Origin: Brasenia schreberi
Lineage: Eukaryota > Streptophyta > Magnoliopsida > Nymphaeales > Cabombaceae
DNA: 64,000 bases
NCBI GenBank assembly: GCA_036023115.1
Contig: JAYKKT010000080.1
Location: forward strand, 9,632,501 to 9,696,500
Direction: 5' to 3'
Shown here: in pieces, positions 1 through 13,072 of the stretch
Layout of the letters: every line of letters starts with the position of its first letter
Numbering within the stretch: the stretch's first letter is position 1
Position numbers and translations under genes: made by a program
Notes under the pieces: generated by a model
The model's database searches: none
What the model saw: only the letters and a program-made list of their open reading frames with translations
What the model was told of the DNA's origin: nothing

Positions 1-407
1 GTATTAGGCAACAACGTTAAGAACAATCAGATGGTAAAAATGAATGGTATATGATTCTCGGCAATGAATTATATATACACACATGAGAGAGAGATGAATC
101 AGTCAAATAAAAGAAACCAACGAACCTTTGACGCTGTAGAAAACTTGATTTTATTCAGAACTCGAGAAAACCACCGGCCTGAGGCCGAACCTAGATTTCC
201 TTTCACACACAGCCGTTGCTTTTCTCTCTACCCTCCGCCATTTTGTTCGTCGAAGCAAGTGGACGCAATTTCTGTAGCTCTTCACGACCATTGCTTTCAA
301 CTTCCAACTTTGCTTGTTTTCTGGCCTATCACACTCAGCAGATATAGGAGACAGTACTGGCGCCTTGTGAGTCATCTGCTCGTAATGTTGTTTCTTCTCC
401 ACTTGAG
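1..407 (+). promoter_or_regulatory. Upstream region of ENOD93 copy A
   Basis: This stretch precedes the first recognisable ENOD93 codons. A block near 184-199 (GCCGAACCTAGATTTC) recurs before copy B at about 18755, and the sequence at 362-407 aligns with the copy B 5' coding segment, so the duplication included upstream sequence. The copy B ATG is not conserved here, and relative to B there is one extra base near 375. No TATA box comparable to that of copy B was seen. The open frame across 64-411 has no family resemblance and is read through this upstream sequence. Confidence 0.5.
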
Positions 408-1600
408 ATGAGTGGATTGGGAAATCTTGATCAGAAACGGTCTATGGCGAAGCGCTGTGGGCATGGTAATATATAGTCTCTCGCTAACGATCTTTATTGC
501 TAATAGATTTCATCAGCGAGCGGTTTTGATGCACTAATTCGAAACTGCAGCTAATTTTCTCTTAAAGCAACCTATGTTTTCTTTAACTTTGATTGTTATT
601 CTCATCGGAACTTTCGGCGGTTTATGGTTTCGTATAAGCATCTATCTTTTGTTCATCTTCTTTTCTGAGCAATATCAACAATGTAAAGGAAAACCTGAAT
701 GGTTCTCTTCGATGACGTCCGCATCTTTCCAACTGAATGTTTTATTTTTACTCAACGACTGATGTATACATTGATTTGAATGTGAAGAGGGAGTGATTGC
801 AGGAGTAAGGGCAGCAGCTGTTGCCACTGTTGCTAGTGCAGTTCCTACGGTAAGCTCCTCTCTCTCTCACACACGCATAATTGCTTTTGTAGTACTTGTT
901 CTATGTATAATTATAATACGAGATTCTTTATCTGATATAATAATTAACGTATCTTTGTCATCTGATATAGTACTTGTTCTATGCAAGGCTAAATATCAAC
1001 CCCATAGCACAGGCACTCATCGTCTCGTTAGGTTAACAAATAAAAGCATAATCTATTTTCCTTGCATCTTCCAAAAACATGGCTTTGTGCCAATGTGAAG
1101 TAAAGCTTAAAGAGAAATATGGTCTCAGAGGGTAAGAACCAGTCTATGTAGCGCGCCCAGTGGCTGACTGAGGATGGTTGAGGCGTACTTGTATTTCGTG
1201 TAAAGTATACTCGTATTTTACATTTACAAAGCATCTTTATTTTTTTATATAGAATTTTTTAAATTTCGAGTCGAGCGCATCTTTCACCTCGCCTTAAAGT
1301 ATGTCGGCAACTAAGCTACGCCTTGAAGAGTTTAATTAGAATTTAAGCTGGGGTGCATCTTAAATTTATATTGATTGGAAAAAATTTGAGATGAAACTTA
1401 GAGTTGGATATGGCCACGCAGGCTTTATTTGAACAACAAACAACCTAGAAGGACCGAATTCTAGCTTACACACACATATGGTTGTAAACTGATGTTAATG
1501 AGAAATTATTGCAGTGGCTGGATCGGCCTACTTCATTGTTGCTGACAAGACGGTCTTGGCTACCGCCCGTAAGAATTCCTTCAAACACATCCAAGCATGA
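408..1600 (+). pseudogene. ENOD93: ENOD93 (early nodulin 93) family gene, copy A, damaged in exon 3
   Basis: ENOD93 proteins are small plant proteins of about 100 residues with a hydrophobic middle; their biochemical role is not settled. Exon 1 (408-465) reads MSGLGNLDQK.SMAKRCGH and ends in phase 1 at a GT donor. Exon 2 (788-849, after gaag) reads EGVIAGVRAAAVATVASAVPT. Exon 3 remnant (about 983-1031) reads ARLNINPIAQALIVSL. Exon 4 (1515-1600) reads VAGSAYFIVADKTVLA..., then RKNSFKHIQA and a TGA. The order and motifs match the family. Against copy B, about 33 bases are missing from the start of exon 3, including its acceptor, which removes the conserved LASVRM..W segment and leaves no in-frame splice. 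The gene is therefore probably dead. An assembly error is the alternative. Confidence 0.8.
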
Positions 1601-2289
1601 GAAGTAGTATCAGCCTTTTTAATTATCTTGAGGATTAAGTTGGTTTTTTTGCAAGTGTGATTAGTGTAATATTTTCGCGATATAATATAAGGTTGCTTTG
1701 AACTTTTGTGAGCAAATCTTTGCGTAAGAGATCAATATATGCGAAAGGGTTTGTTGAAGGTGTGACCAAATTTGCGCAAGATTTCTGTATGCTCTGTGTC
1801 GATTGCGGATTTTATTTCTATAAGTGTGACAGCCGTGAGCTCGACCAAAATAATTCCGCGAATGTCCAGACGGAACCCAACCCCATACGGACATAAATAC
1901 ATACATACTTACTTACACACACACACACATATTATATGCACACGCACATGCGCACACACACACACACATATATATGAATAAGCGTCTATAAATGGCCACA
2001 ACCCGACCAGGTCCGCTCTGGGTGTGAAAAACAGATCGGAAGAGAAAACACTTGAAGCAAGATACTTTTGACCCGTTCACAACCCTGAACCATCAACCAA
2101 ATTTTTGCATGGTGACTTAGTGGCGGTATCTGAACCTAGCCATTCAAATGTATCAAATTGAGTTTCAGTGTGCATGGTCTCAATGATTTTAAAATATCCA
2201 TTTCTTCATTTAATGTATAAAAATAATCTACAATGAAAGAACCAAAAATATGAAGAAGCAGTAATATTTTATGATATTTTGTATTTCGG
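1601..2289. other. Intergenic, with a CA microsatellite
   Basis: No gene is recognised. A compound (CA)n/(CACG)n microsatellite lies at about 1915-1974, followed by a short TATATA run. The small open frames here are low-complexity reads through it. Confidence 0.6.
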
Positions 2290-5200
2290 ATATTTTATGA
2301 GAGAGAAGATCTCCCTAATTTTAACGTTTCAGTGGTCCTAGTGCAGTAGCAAATCTATAGTGCATCCTTCTTCTCTTATATTCAAAGGCTCACTTGGTGG
2401 AAATTGGCTCTCTAAATGGAGCTCATAAGGTTCAGTCAAAAGTCTCCGACCAATCTATCAACATAAGAGACCACAAATTATGGTATTTCTATTGCATATG
2501 ACTGCCCAAAGTTTAGCTTTCTTAAAGAATTTTTATCATAAGAAAACACAATACAAGTACTAGAAGAGTCAATTTTAGCGAGAGGCTCATAACTACCTAA
2601 TAAGGAAAGGGAAACCCAATGTCCTCATCCACGTCCACGAACATGACATAGGACATTCTATTCTTCCCATTATAATGCCCTTTTTTGACCTTTCTCTCGT
2701 ATTATTTGTCTCGGTATACTCTCATCACAATTTCTTTAGATTTGCTAGATAGCCTCTCTCTAAGACGGGTGAAAGGGTGTCTCCTCTAAAGTAGTAAAAT
2801 TAGATTCAAATCCTCTTGTAATAATATAGCCAATTAGTTTTATCATTGTAGATTAGTATGTCTCTTAACTGTTTGAAAAAAATTTCATCACTGCTACGGC
2901 TCTTAGATTGCCATTGTTATAGTTGGATATATAGGGATCTCCATCTCCATATCAAACTACTTTAGAAGGGATCAACCATATAGGCTTTCTATTTTGAAAA
3001 AAAACATTAACCATGTGAATCAACTCATCCGGACGCCACAATGTACAATGATATGTTATTTGGTCCAAAACCTACTGTATCGACATTATTCACTTATTTT
3101 TTGATCAAGCCTTCATACTCGGCTCTTCATATCTTTATTTATCTCTCGTCTATGGTCAAGGTTATGCACATTAACAATTCAAGATTTTCAAATGACTTTT
3201 TCAATTTGATAACTTGTAACTTAATCAACAAATAAAATTAGGTTCATATTATAGTGGACCTCCTAGTGAGGTTTCCAAGGAACCTTACAACTTATGTGTA
3301 CACTTTTGACCCTGCCACCAATACTCTATAATCACATAGTGAGAGAGAGATCTTTCTAATTTTAATATTTTAGTGCTACCTTAGAGCGTTAGGAAATCTA
3401 AAGTGGACACTTCTCCTTTTATATTCAAAGGTTGAGTTTACTCACTTTCATAAACTCTCTAAGTAGACTTCATAAGGCCTAGTCCAAAAGTCCCCATCTC
3501 CAACAAAATTGATTATTTACCAACATATGAGACCATAAACTATGGTATTTTTGGATGCATATGATAGCCCCAAGTCTAGCCTTCTTAAAGCCTTTCTGTG
3601 AAAAGGAAATATAATACAAGCATTGAGAGAGTCAATATTAGGGGGAGGCTCATAAGTACCTATTGAGAAAATATCTTGTTCTAGAGACACCCAATGTTCT
3701 CATCCACATTCATGAGCATGATGTCATATATATGACATTCTGTTCTTTCCGCTATAATATCTTTTCTTGACCATCCTTGAGTAGCATTTGCCTTGGTATA
3801 CTCCCATGAGAACAATCTCTTTTTAGTGTGTTTGTTAGATAGCCTCTCTAAGATAGGCCAAGGAGTGTCCTCTAAAGTAGTAAACCCAAGATTCAAATAC
3901 TAATGTAACAACTTAACCAATTGGTTTTGTTGTTGTCAATTAGGATGTTCTTTAATCTTTGAAAATTGCTTCCATCTCAACTCCTACTCTTAGATTGTCA
4001 TTGTATAGTGCATATGTAGGGCATCTCCACCTCCATATCAAGCTTCTTTAGAAGAGGTCAATTGCTCATAGCTGTATTGGTTCACCACTTTTGAAAAGAA
4101 CATTAACCCTATAAAAAAACAACCCATTCCGATGTTGCAATACAAAACAACACATTGTTGGGTCCAAAACCTACTGTTTCAATATGATTCAATTATTTTA
4201 TGATCAACTTAAGTGCGGATCCTGGCACCCATCCCTCCATATCTTTATTTATCTCTCGTGTACAATCAAGGTTATGCATGCTAACAGCTCAAGATCCTCA
4301 ATTGAGAATTTTATAATTTATAACTTAATCAACGAATAAAGTTGGTCCATATTATAGTGGATCTCCTAATAGAGTTGTCAAGGAACCCTTTCAACTTTGT
4401 GTGTACTCTAGACTCTATCACCGGTACTCTATAACTACTAAAAGATTCAAACTTGAGTAAGAATATATATAAGCAGATCATTCTACTTTTATATTCAAAG
4501 GCTCAATTCATTCACTTGGTGGTAATCAGTTCTCTAACTAGAGTTGACAAGGCTTAATCCCAAAGTCACCATCTAGAACAACATTAACCAATCAACATAA
4601 GGAACTATAAATGATGGTATTTTTGTTTCATACGACTGCCCAAAGTATAGCCTTCTTAAAACTTTTCTATCATAACTAAACATAAGACAAGCACTCGAAG
4701 AGTCAATATTAGTGGAATGCTTATAACTACCTAATGAGAAAAAACCTTGTTCTAGAGTTCTCATCCACGTCCATGAACATGACTTATTTATGACATCCTA
4801 TTCTTTTTACTATAATGCCCTTTCTTGACCTTCCTTGATTAATATTCATCTCGGTATACTCCATGAACAATTTTTTAGTAGATTTGTTAAATAGCCTCCC
4901 ACTAAGATAGTTAAAGGGGAATTCCCTGTAAAATGGTAAACTCAAGATTCAAATGCTCATGTAACAACTTAACCAATTGATTTTATCGTTACCGATTAAA
5001 ATGCTCCTTAACTGTTTGAAAATTGCTTCTATCTCAACTACTACTCTTTGATTGTCATTGTTACAGTTGAATATGTAGAGAATCTCTACCTCCATATCAA
5101 GCTTCTTTAAAAGAGATCAATTGCTCATAGTTGTATTGGCTCATCACATTTGAAAAGAACATTAACTCTGTGAATACACAACAACCCAATCGGATACTGC

Positions 5201-5640
5201 AATGTACAACATGTCATTGGATCAAAAACTTTTTGTTTGTACATGATTTACTAATTCTAAGATAGTTAAATGTGTACCTTGACACTCTTCTCTTTATATC
5301 TTAATTTATCTATCGTGCACAATAACTTTTTTAATTTTATTTTGTAACTTAATCAACAAATAAAGTTGGATTTAGATATAATAGACCTCTTAGTGGAGTT
5401 GTCAGGGAACCCTTTCAACTTTGTGTGTGCACTCTCTATTCTGTCATCAACACTTTATAATAACGTAGTATGAGAGAGAAAGAGAGGATCCCCCTAATTT
5501 TAATGTTTGCGTGTTTCCCTGGTGCACTAGCAAATCTAAAGTGGATCCTTCTCCTTTTATATCCAAAGGCTCAGCTCACTCATTTGATGGTAATAAACTC
5601 TCTAACTAGAACCCAAGGGATTGGTATGATATGTTTTACT
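2290..5640. repeat. Tandem array with an about 1.05 kb unit
   Basis: The same blocks return in the same order. A segment containing TATATTCAAAGG (TATATCCAAAGG in the last copy) occurs at about 2391, 3424, 4494 and 5562, giving spacings near 1033, 1070 and 1068. In three of the four copies it is preceded by GAGAGAGA and CTAATTTTAA, and it is followed by segments such as GACTGCCCAAAG, CCTCATTATAATGCCC-like text and TTGATCAA. There are therefore at least three full, diverged units plus a partial one. Short minus-strand frames at 3681-3896 and 4573-4764 fall in equivalent parts of neighbouring units but resemble no family known to me. It could be a satellite or the inside of an unknown element. 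Confidence 0.75.
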
Positions 5641-6480
5641 CAAGTGACCATGTAATCAATCGGACCATCAAGACATCCCAAATTTGCCTCCCATATATAT
5701 GCAACATGTGATATCCCCCTTATCATAGAAGGAACACGAAAAATGCAGGAAAAATGAGAAACTTTTCTAAATATTGAAACCGATTGTTTTGACCATCGGT
5801 AAGGTACTATCGCATGGTAGAGAAAGAAAACTCAACACCAAGGCACTGTGACACCGCATGGAACCAACCAATATTCCAATCCATCATAGGGAAATCGATC
5901 CAAAACTAGAAAATGGAACAAGCATGGACACATGTTGAACGCGAAATGTGAAGGAACTGGTGTGAGATGTGTTAATCAAGCCAACCACAAGCAGGCATTG
6001 CGCCCATTCGTACCACCAAGCTGTCCAAAATTTGCCTCTCTCTACAATCCAATAGGTGACATACCCTCATTATAGAAGGAACACCCAAAATATGGGGAAA
6101 ACAAGATACTTTTCTGAAGCACGAAACCAGGTGCGTTTCACTACTAGCAGTGTTCCACCATGCGGTAGGCAAGGAAAACTCAATAACGAGGCACAATGAC
6201 ACCTCACAACACCAACCAATAGGCCAAACCACTGTAGGGGCATCGAACTTAAACTGGCATGTGGGACAAGCATGGAGGTAACATGGAAAGCCAATGAGCT
6301 GGTTCGAGATGTGTTATCTAAGACAATTGAGAAGAGGCATTACACTCATTTGGACCATCAATCCGTTGAAAATTTGCCTCCCTATATATGCAACAAGTGA
6401 TATACCTCGCCATGGAAGGAACACCAAAAATGCACGGAAAAAGAAGAACCCATTTTAGGCCCAAAAGTGACCGCATTTCA
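5641..6480. repeat. Tandem array with an about 345 bp unit
   Basis: AATTTGCCTC recurs at 5681, 6029 and 6371, giving spacings of 348 and 342. Each is followed at similar offsets by a GAAGGAACAC block, an AAAAATGC/AAATATGG block and a cytosine-adenine rich stretch containing GCATGG or CATGCGG. That is about two and a half units. It directly follows the 1.05 kb array and runs into the 18-bp minisatellite. No coding function is seen. Confidence 0.75.
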
Positions 6481-7510
6481 CTACCGATAGGATAACTCCG
6501 CATAAAAGGCTACATCGCATGATAGAAGGACATCTGCTGGCATGGTAACAGTACTGTAGATGAACAACTACAGAACACTCCACACAATAGGCTAACAACA
6601 CAATGACACCTACAGCATGGTAACTCCACACGGTGGAAAGGCATCTACTGATAGGATAACAACATGGGGCAGATGAAAAACTAACTACACATGGCAAAAT
6701 GGCACCTGACGACAGGGTAACAACACATAGCGATAGGCTAACAACACATGATAGACGACCATCAACTGACATGGTAACATCAGGGTGACACCACATGACA
6801 TATAACGATATGGTAACACCACACGGTAGGTGCTGGCTACCAATAGGGTAACACCACGAGTATTAAAATGCCCATCTATCGACTACTGGCATGATATCAC
6901 CATATGACAGAGTATCTATTCACTAGGTAACACCTTCTGCCAGAAAGGTATATTTGGGTATGGTACCTAACAACAGACGGTGCCCTATCGGCAAGGTAAC
7001 AATAAACGACAAGGTAACACCAAAAATCATTGCAACTCCAAATGGTAGAGCAACACCAAACGGAAGGGTAACTCCCCATGGTTTGGTAGCAATGATAACA
7101 CCAAACAATATGGTAATACTAAATGGGATGGTAACATCAAACGACAAGTTAACACCAAATGTCTAACTCAAAAAAATATGGTAACAACAAATTGCATGAT
7201 AACACCAAACAAGATGGTAACACCAAACGACATGGTAAAACAAAACTAGATGGTAACACAAAACGATGTGATAACACCGAACGACATGATGACACAAAAT
7301 CATATGGCTATACCAAATGCCAGGGTAACACCAAATGTCTGGTAACTCCAAGCGGCATGGTTACACAACACCTCTTGGCCACACCAAACAACATGGCAGC
7401 ACCAAAAGATAGGGTAACACCAAATGGAAGGGTAATTGTGAATGGCTTGGTAACACTATGCTAACACTAAACGGCATGGTAAAAACAAACCGCCTAGCTA
7501 CACCGAATGA
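6481..7510. repeat. Imperfect 18-bp minisatellite (consensus near GATGGTAACACCAAACGA)
   Basis: About 57 diverged units fit this span. The cleanest run is about 7195-7350, where successive 18-base units keep ATGGTAACACCAAA with changes mostly in the last four bases. Because 18 is a multiple of three, all frames stay open by repetition, which produces hexapeptide-repeat frames at 6954-7166 and 7159-7464 and antisense ones. These are not taken as genes, since codon use simply follows the repeat. The array ends about 700 bases before the RCL1 start. Confidence 0.85.
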
Positions 7511-8211
7511 TTCATTTTGAACTCAAAGAGAGCCCGGTGATGAGAACTGGTCTGGGCATGCTAAGAGGGCCCTGGTATCATCCAGTGAGCTCATCTGACC
7601 AAGTATGTTCAATATTACCTTAATCAGCATCACCAAAATTACTCTTGATCAATTTTTCTCTCCTCTTACACCCAATTCTAAAATTTCTCTCTCCTTTCCT
7701 ATTCAATTCCAATCTCTTTACAGCGGTGACTAACATTTCATTTAGCATTGTTGCCTAACAACATATATTCTTACCAATCTAGTTGAAGAAGAAAAAAGAA
7801 TCAAGAACAAGAAAACAAAAAAATGAAATCAATAACAAAAAAGAAGAAAACAACAACAATAAAAATAAAACAAATAAAAAAGAAAAAGAAAATTAAGAAA
7901 CATACGAAAAAAATAAGAAAATAAAAAATGATATAAGGTCTCGACTCAAAATATGATATTAGTGCATCTCCCAAGAAGGGAGACTCGAAAACTTAACTCA
8001 TTATTTTATTTTGATTCTGTCTGAAAATGAAATCAATATATCAAATAAATGATAAAAATACATTAAATCAACCAAATACCCGACTAAATCATTGAAATCA
8101 TCTTCGAATTGACCCCATTTTTTTTTCCCTCTTCTTATTCTTCTTCTTTTTTTTATAGGATTTGAAGCACCATGAGACAGTGGTGTCATGCATTGTATTT
8201 AGATTCACGTC
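7511..8211 (+). other. A-rich region upstream of the RCL1-like gene
   Basis: Strand asymmetry is strong: 7780-7930 is nearly all A with some G on the plus strand, and 8115-8155 is a run of T and C. A TAG lies just upstream, in frame with the first RCL1 ATG, so the coding region cannot start earlier in that frame. No clear TATA box was found; promoter position is unknown. Confidence 0.45.
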
Positions 8212-8902
8212 ATGAGTCAACGATTGACGGTAAGGGAAGAGGGAGAGACTCAACCGGTCGGTCATCAGCGTCTCCTCCTATCCATCCTATCAAACAAGCC
8301 GATTCTTGTCGACGATATTCGCATCGACCACTCTTCTCCGGGCCTCCGACAACACGAAATCCCTTTCCTCCGCACCCGTGAGAAGATCTCCGATGATTGC
8401 GCCGTCGAGATCAACGAAACAGGTACCTCTTCTTTTTTCCTTTCGCACTCTTATTCTCCTTCTCTAACTGAGAATAATTACTAATTTTGAAATACAAGCC
8501 CGGAGTTTTGTTGGGAGGGAAGAATCTCACGCACGACTGCGGCCTCAGCCGATCCATCGGTTATTTCTTGGAGCCATTGATCGTATTGGGCCTCTTCGGC
8601 AAGAGAGGTCTTTCCATTACTCTCATAGGTAAGCTATACAATTCTTTTCGTCACTTTCGTTTTCGTGTCTCCTTATCTCTTGTTCTGGGTGTCGGATGAT
8701 TGTGTTCGCTGAATCTGGCGAATCCCTTCTGGGGAATTTCTAAGAGAATTGAACGATAGAATCTGGTTTTATATGGAAATGGTTGTACATTGTGATGCTT
8801 CGTTTGGCAGCCACTGAGCGTTTTTTCCACACCCCACGTAAAACTATAGCTTCTCGGGTACGACGGGTCATGAACTCAGCGTTGTGTCCTTAGGGGCTGT
8901 TT

Positions 8903-10866
8903 CAACAACAACAACAACAACAACAACAACTAACTTTTCCCATACTAAACGGGGTCGGCTACATGGATTCTTTCCACAGGTCATGTTAACAGCTTAACTC
9001 ACATTAAGCTAGATTATTCTTTATTGTTTTTCTTTCCAACACTTTTTTGGTCATCCTCTACCCTTTTAATACTTTCAAAATCTAGTTTTTCGTGCCTTCT
9101 TGCTAGTTATTGTTTTGATGTTATTTGTATATGTCCCAACCATCTTAAACGATATTCTCTCATTTTATCTTCTACTGGTGCCACTCCTAATTTATTTCTA
9201 ATAATCTCATTATGTATACGGTCTTTTCTTGTATGACCATTTGCCAATCTCAATATCTTCGTTCCTGTCACAAACATCTTTTGTACATATTGATGATTAA
9301 CTGCCCAACACTAAGAACCACGACAAGTCTAATTGTTGCTTTATAATATTTACCATTTAACTTTAATAGTATCTTCTTATCACAAAGAATACTTGATGCT
9401 CCTCTCCATTTTAACCAAAACATCTCCATCCATTCTTCTCACTCTGAAAAATTGACCCTAGGTATTTAAAACTTTTCTTTTGGGGGATGCAATGTGTGCC
9501 ATTTTTAATTTCTATGTGCTCTGAAGTAACCAAATAATAAAGCTTACATTCCATATATTCTATATTTGTTATACTAAGTCGGAAGCCTTTACTTTTTAAT
9601 GTTTCTCTCAATACTTCAAATTTTCTATTAACTTTTTCCTTAAACTCCTCTACTAAGTTAACTCATCAATCACCATTATAAATATGGACTTAAAGTTGAT
9701 CCTTGATGTAACTCAATATTAACTTCAAATAAGTTTGTCATTCCTTCATGAGTACTCACACATGTTTTTGCATCGTCGTACATGTCTCTTATAAGGTTTA
9801 TGTATGTCAATAGGATACCTTATTTTTTCTAAGGTTCTTCAAAGAACCTCCCTCGGTACCCTATCATATGCTTTTTCTAGATGATAAATATCACGTGAAG
9901 GTCTTTTTTTGCTCTAAAATGTTCCATAAGACGTCTCAAAAGGTGAATCGCTTCAACAATAGATCTGCCTAGCACGAATCCAAATTGGTTTTGTGTTGTA
10001 CTTGATACTTATCTTAACCTATGCCCGATAATTCTTTTCCATAATTTCATAGTATGGCTCATTAACTTGATACCCCGATAATTCGCACAATTCTGAATGT
10101 CTCCCTTGTTCTTGAATATGGGTACAAGTGTACTTGGTCTCCATTCCTTAGGCATAGTGTACTCGGTCTCCATTCCTTAGGCATCTTTTGGTTTCTCCAT
10201 ATTTCATTAAATAGTCTTGTGAGCCAAGTGATTCCTATTTCTCCTTGTATTTTCCAAACTTCTATAGGAATATTATCTGGTCCTCTACCGATTTACCACC
10301 CTTCATATGTTTAAGAGCCTCTTTGACTTCATTCTTTTGAATACGTCAATAGAAATTGTGTTTTATATACTTTTCTGATTTGGCTAACTCTCTTAAGCTA
10401 ATACTAACATCTTTATTTTCATTAAAAAGCTTATAAAAAATCACCTATTTTTATATCATCATTTGCCACTAGAATTTTCTCATCCTCGTCTTTGATGCAT
10501 CTAACAAAATTAAGATCCTTAATTTTCTTATCTCTAACCCTAACTATCCTAAAAATATCTCTTTTATCCTTCTTTTGATAAATCCTCTCAAAGTTTAGCT
10601 TTTGCTTTAATGATGATCTTTTTCGCTTCTTTCTTTACTTTCTAATAAGTCTTTCAAGTTTCACTAGTTTTCTTAGCATAATGTAATTTGTAACATGCAC
10701 TCTCTACCTTTATTTTATTTTGCACTACTTCACTCCACCACCAAGTTTTTTTTTGTACCGGTACATCTCCCTTAGATTCACCTAATACATCTTTTGCCAC
10801 TTTCCTAATATGTATAGTCATATTGTTTCAAATATCACAAGGTGTACCAACATAATTCCAAGCATT
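8903..10866 (-). mobile_element. RTE-type LINE, 5'-truncated, in RCL1 intron 2
   Basis: The 3' end is the (CAA)n run at 8903-8930 followed by CTAACTTTTCCCATACTAAACGGGGTCGGC, the antisense of the tail seen in every RTE copy here. Reading the minus strand, remnants of the C-terminal region (9411-9611), the reverse transcriptase and the linker after the endonuclease follow in order, up to AWNYVGTPC. All are broken by stops and frameshifts; about 10140-10180 also has a short duplication. At 10866 the homology stops and hAT sequence begins. Confidence 0.85.
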
Positions 10867-12245
10867 TCCAACCTCAACATCTTCAAAAATAGAGAGTAAA
10901 TTATCAACAGTTGTATCAATATAGGATAAGTCATAGGATTTCAAAAATAATGTCTCTTTTAAACAATAGACCAAGAAGTTCACTAATAATCTACAATGAC
11001 CATCTCTCCAACCATAAGCAATAATGGATCAACTAGTAATCTTCCACAACTCCTTAAATTCAAGATTCCATTAATAAACAATATCAAGCTATTTTTATGG
11101 TAATTTATCCCTCAAAACATTAAAAGTGGGGACATTATAACCAAATCCTACACTATCAATAGCATATGTCATGTCTTGAAAAAAATAATTTTGAAATGTT
11201 AAAAGGGAGAGTTTTTTCATAAAAAAAATTGCACACTTCAAATATATGTTCTCAATTACCTCCTCAGAAGTCATAGTTGATCTCATACTTGGTTGAGTTT
11301 TAGAAGTAGCCACCGCTTCTAGTCCACCACTCCTCGCAACCATTGAGGGAACACGAAGGAACAAGAGCTCTTATAGTAGAACAAGAATCAACTCACTTTT
11401 TATTGCTATCAGAACCTACACTTTTTCCTTTATCTCGTCTTCTCATGCTCTCTTGAGGTGTCTCTTCTTCCTCCTCTCTAGCCATAACATGAATTTTTTT
11501 TCTAGAAGCATCTTGAGACATATCCCAACCATCTATTTCTACTCTCTCTCTTTGTTGTAATTTCATTATTTCTTTTGTAAGGTCCAAAATTTATTGAATT
11601 TCATACTTTATACTGTTCCCAATGACAATCACTTAATCCTTTTTAGTTCCCGTAAGATGGTGTTTCATGCGAGAAATATCTTCATGCTTCTCCTTGTTAG
11701 AGAATGTACACTTATTCACAAGCCTATTACTTGCATATATCGAGGTGCAATACTTTCACGTCGGATCACCAAGTTTTGACGCCATCAAACCAAGCAAAGA
11801 TAAACCACAATAAGTAAAAGGCTTTCCGAAGATGGAGAATCTAAGAATCTATGAAAGCCCTAAGTTTTTCAAGTGAAAATTAAGGTTACAAAGGAGTAGG
11901 GATAAAAGAAAGGGAGTATGCTACGGATTTGAGAAAAACTTTATGAATTTTCAAAGGTTTGAGACTAAAAATATGTGATTTCTCGAAGAAATCGAGTAAA
12001 TGGAAGATATAGAAACCATGTGGGAGTAAAGGTAGGGGGGTAAGGAATGGTTTGGGAGCAAATCGAACGACAGGAAAAACTTGAGTTTCTCGGGTTTTAT
12101 ATCCTATGACCTAATATTGACTCGTATGATACGGCCCGTATCGTACTGTATCATACAATATAGCACGATACAGTCTGATAAATAGTAGAGCACAATACGG
12201 TATCGTGTACCATATTGTGCCGCCCTATAATATATGATAAACTCG
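10867..12245 (-). mobile_element. hAT transposon fragment (BED finger and DUF659), in RCL1 intron 2
   Basis: On the minus strand a BED zinc-finger remnant at about 11772-11638 reads DPT*KYCTSIYAS, then NKCTFS and ISRMKHHLTGT. The conserved Trp is a stop and the second Cys is Ser. DUF659 follows (11240-10960) with FGYNVPTFNVLRDKLP, and FLVYCLKETLFLKS further on. The catalytic core and dimerisation domain are absent, because the LINE begins at once. The 5' side, about 12110-12245, is crowded with GTATCGTA/GATACG words, as are the ends of the hAT at 53321-56385. It is dead and cannot move on its own. Confidence 0.75.
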
Positions 12246-13072
12246 TATTAGAGCATGACTTGAAACTTGACGTCTGTCTAGAAAGCTTGGAGGATGGTCG
12301 GGTGTTATTTAGAACCATCTCTACCAGGACATACTTCTTGGCCCCAAAGAGTATACAGTATACATAAATTCAAGGTGGCGATGGACCCTGCTCTCCATGC
12401 TGGACCGCTGGCTCTGCTCTTGTCTAACAACCGAAAAATTGAAAAAGGCTTCTTTGCTTTCTGGATATGAAAGGAGATCTGAGTTAGTTTCTATTTCTTT
12501 CTGTTGGTTTCTTGACGGGATCTCCTGAGAACGGCCTCTTTGTATGAAGTACAAGAAAAGTAAGATAACTTTTTGGAACAATTGTGTACATTAATAAGAT
12601 GAAAGAAAAATAATAGATCAAGGATATCTGTCCAACAGAGTAGACATTCTCTAATCTGTTCATTTTCACATGAAACTCGTGAAGGCTGAAGTTGACTCTG
12701 AAATCTGGCAATCTGTTACTGGAGTAATTTGGAACCTTTTTCTGAATGTACAACAGCAGTTTGAGAATTGTGTTATTTCTTTAGTCATCATTTTCTGATT
12801 CTATTGTAAGATTATTGAAGCATATTTGGATGACTAATGATCCCATTGGGTGCTTGGGTTATTTATGCACTTAATTTTGTATGCTTATCTGTGTCATCTG
12901 CTTCTCAACGCCATAGTAGCTGATGTCTACAGCACTTTGTGTGGTTCACAATCCTAATCTTTTTTGAATGGTAAAAAACGGCCTCTACGTACAATTGTCT
13001 ACAAGCTGCTAAACCTGCTTGCTAGCTTTTCGGACTTTACTCATTTTGCATCATTATTAATGTTAAGGATAT

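Noticed and set aside
64..411. 115-codon plus-strand frame at the window start
   Set aside because: It reads through ENOD93-A upstream DNA and ends in a frame different from the ENOD93 codons. No domain, and the antisense frame is similar in length.
6954..7464. Repeat-protein genes in the minisatellite
   Set aside because: The open frames are explained by an 18-bp unit with no codon preference; opposite-strand frames are equally open.
6481..7510. CRISPR-like array
   Set aside because: There are no unique spacers, units are contiguous and diverged, and the DNA is eukaryotic.
8172..8381. Earlier ATG as the RCL1 start
   Set aside because: It is in another frame from the RCL1-like residues; a TAG precedes the 8212 ATG in the RCL1 frame.
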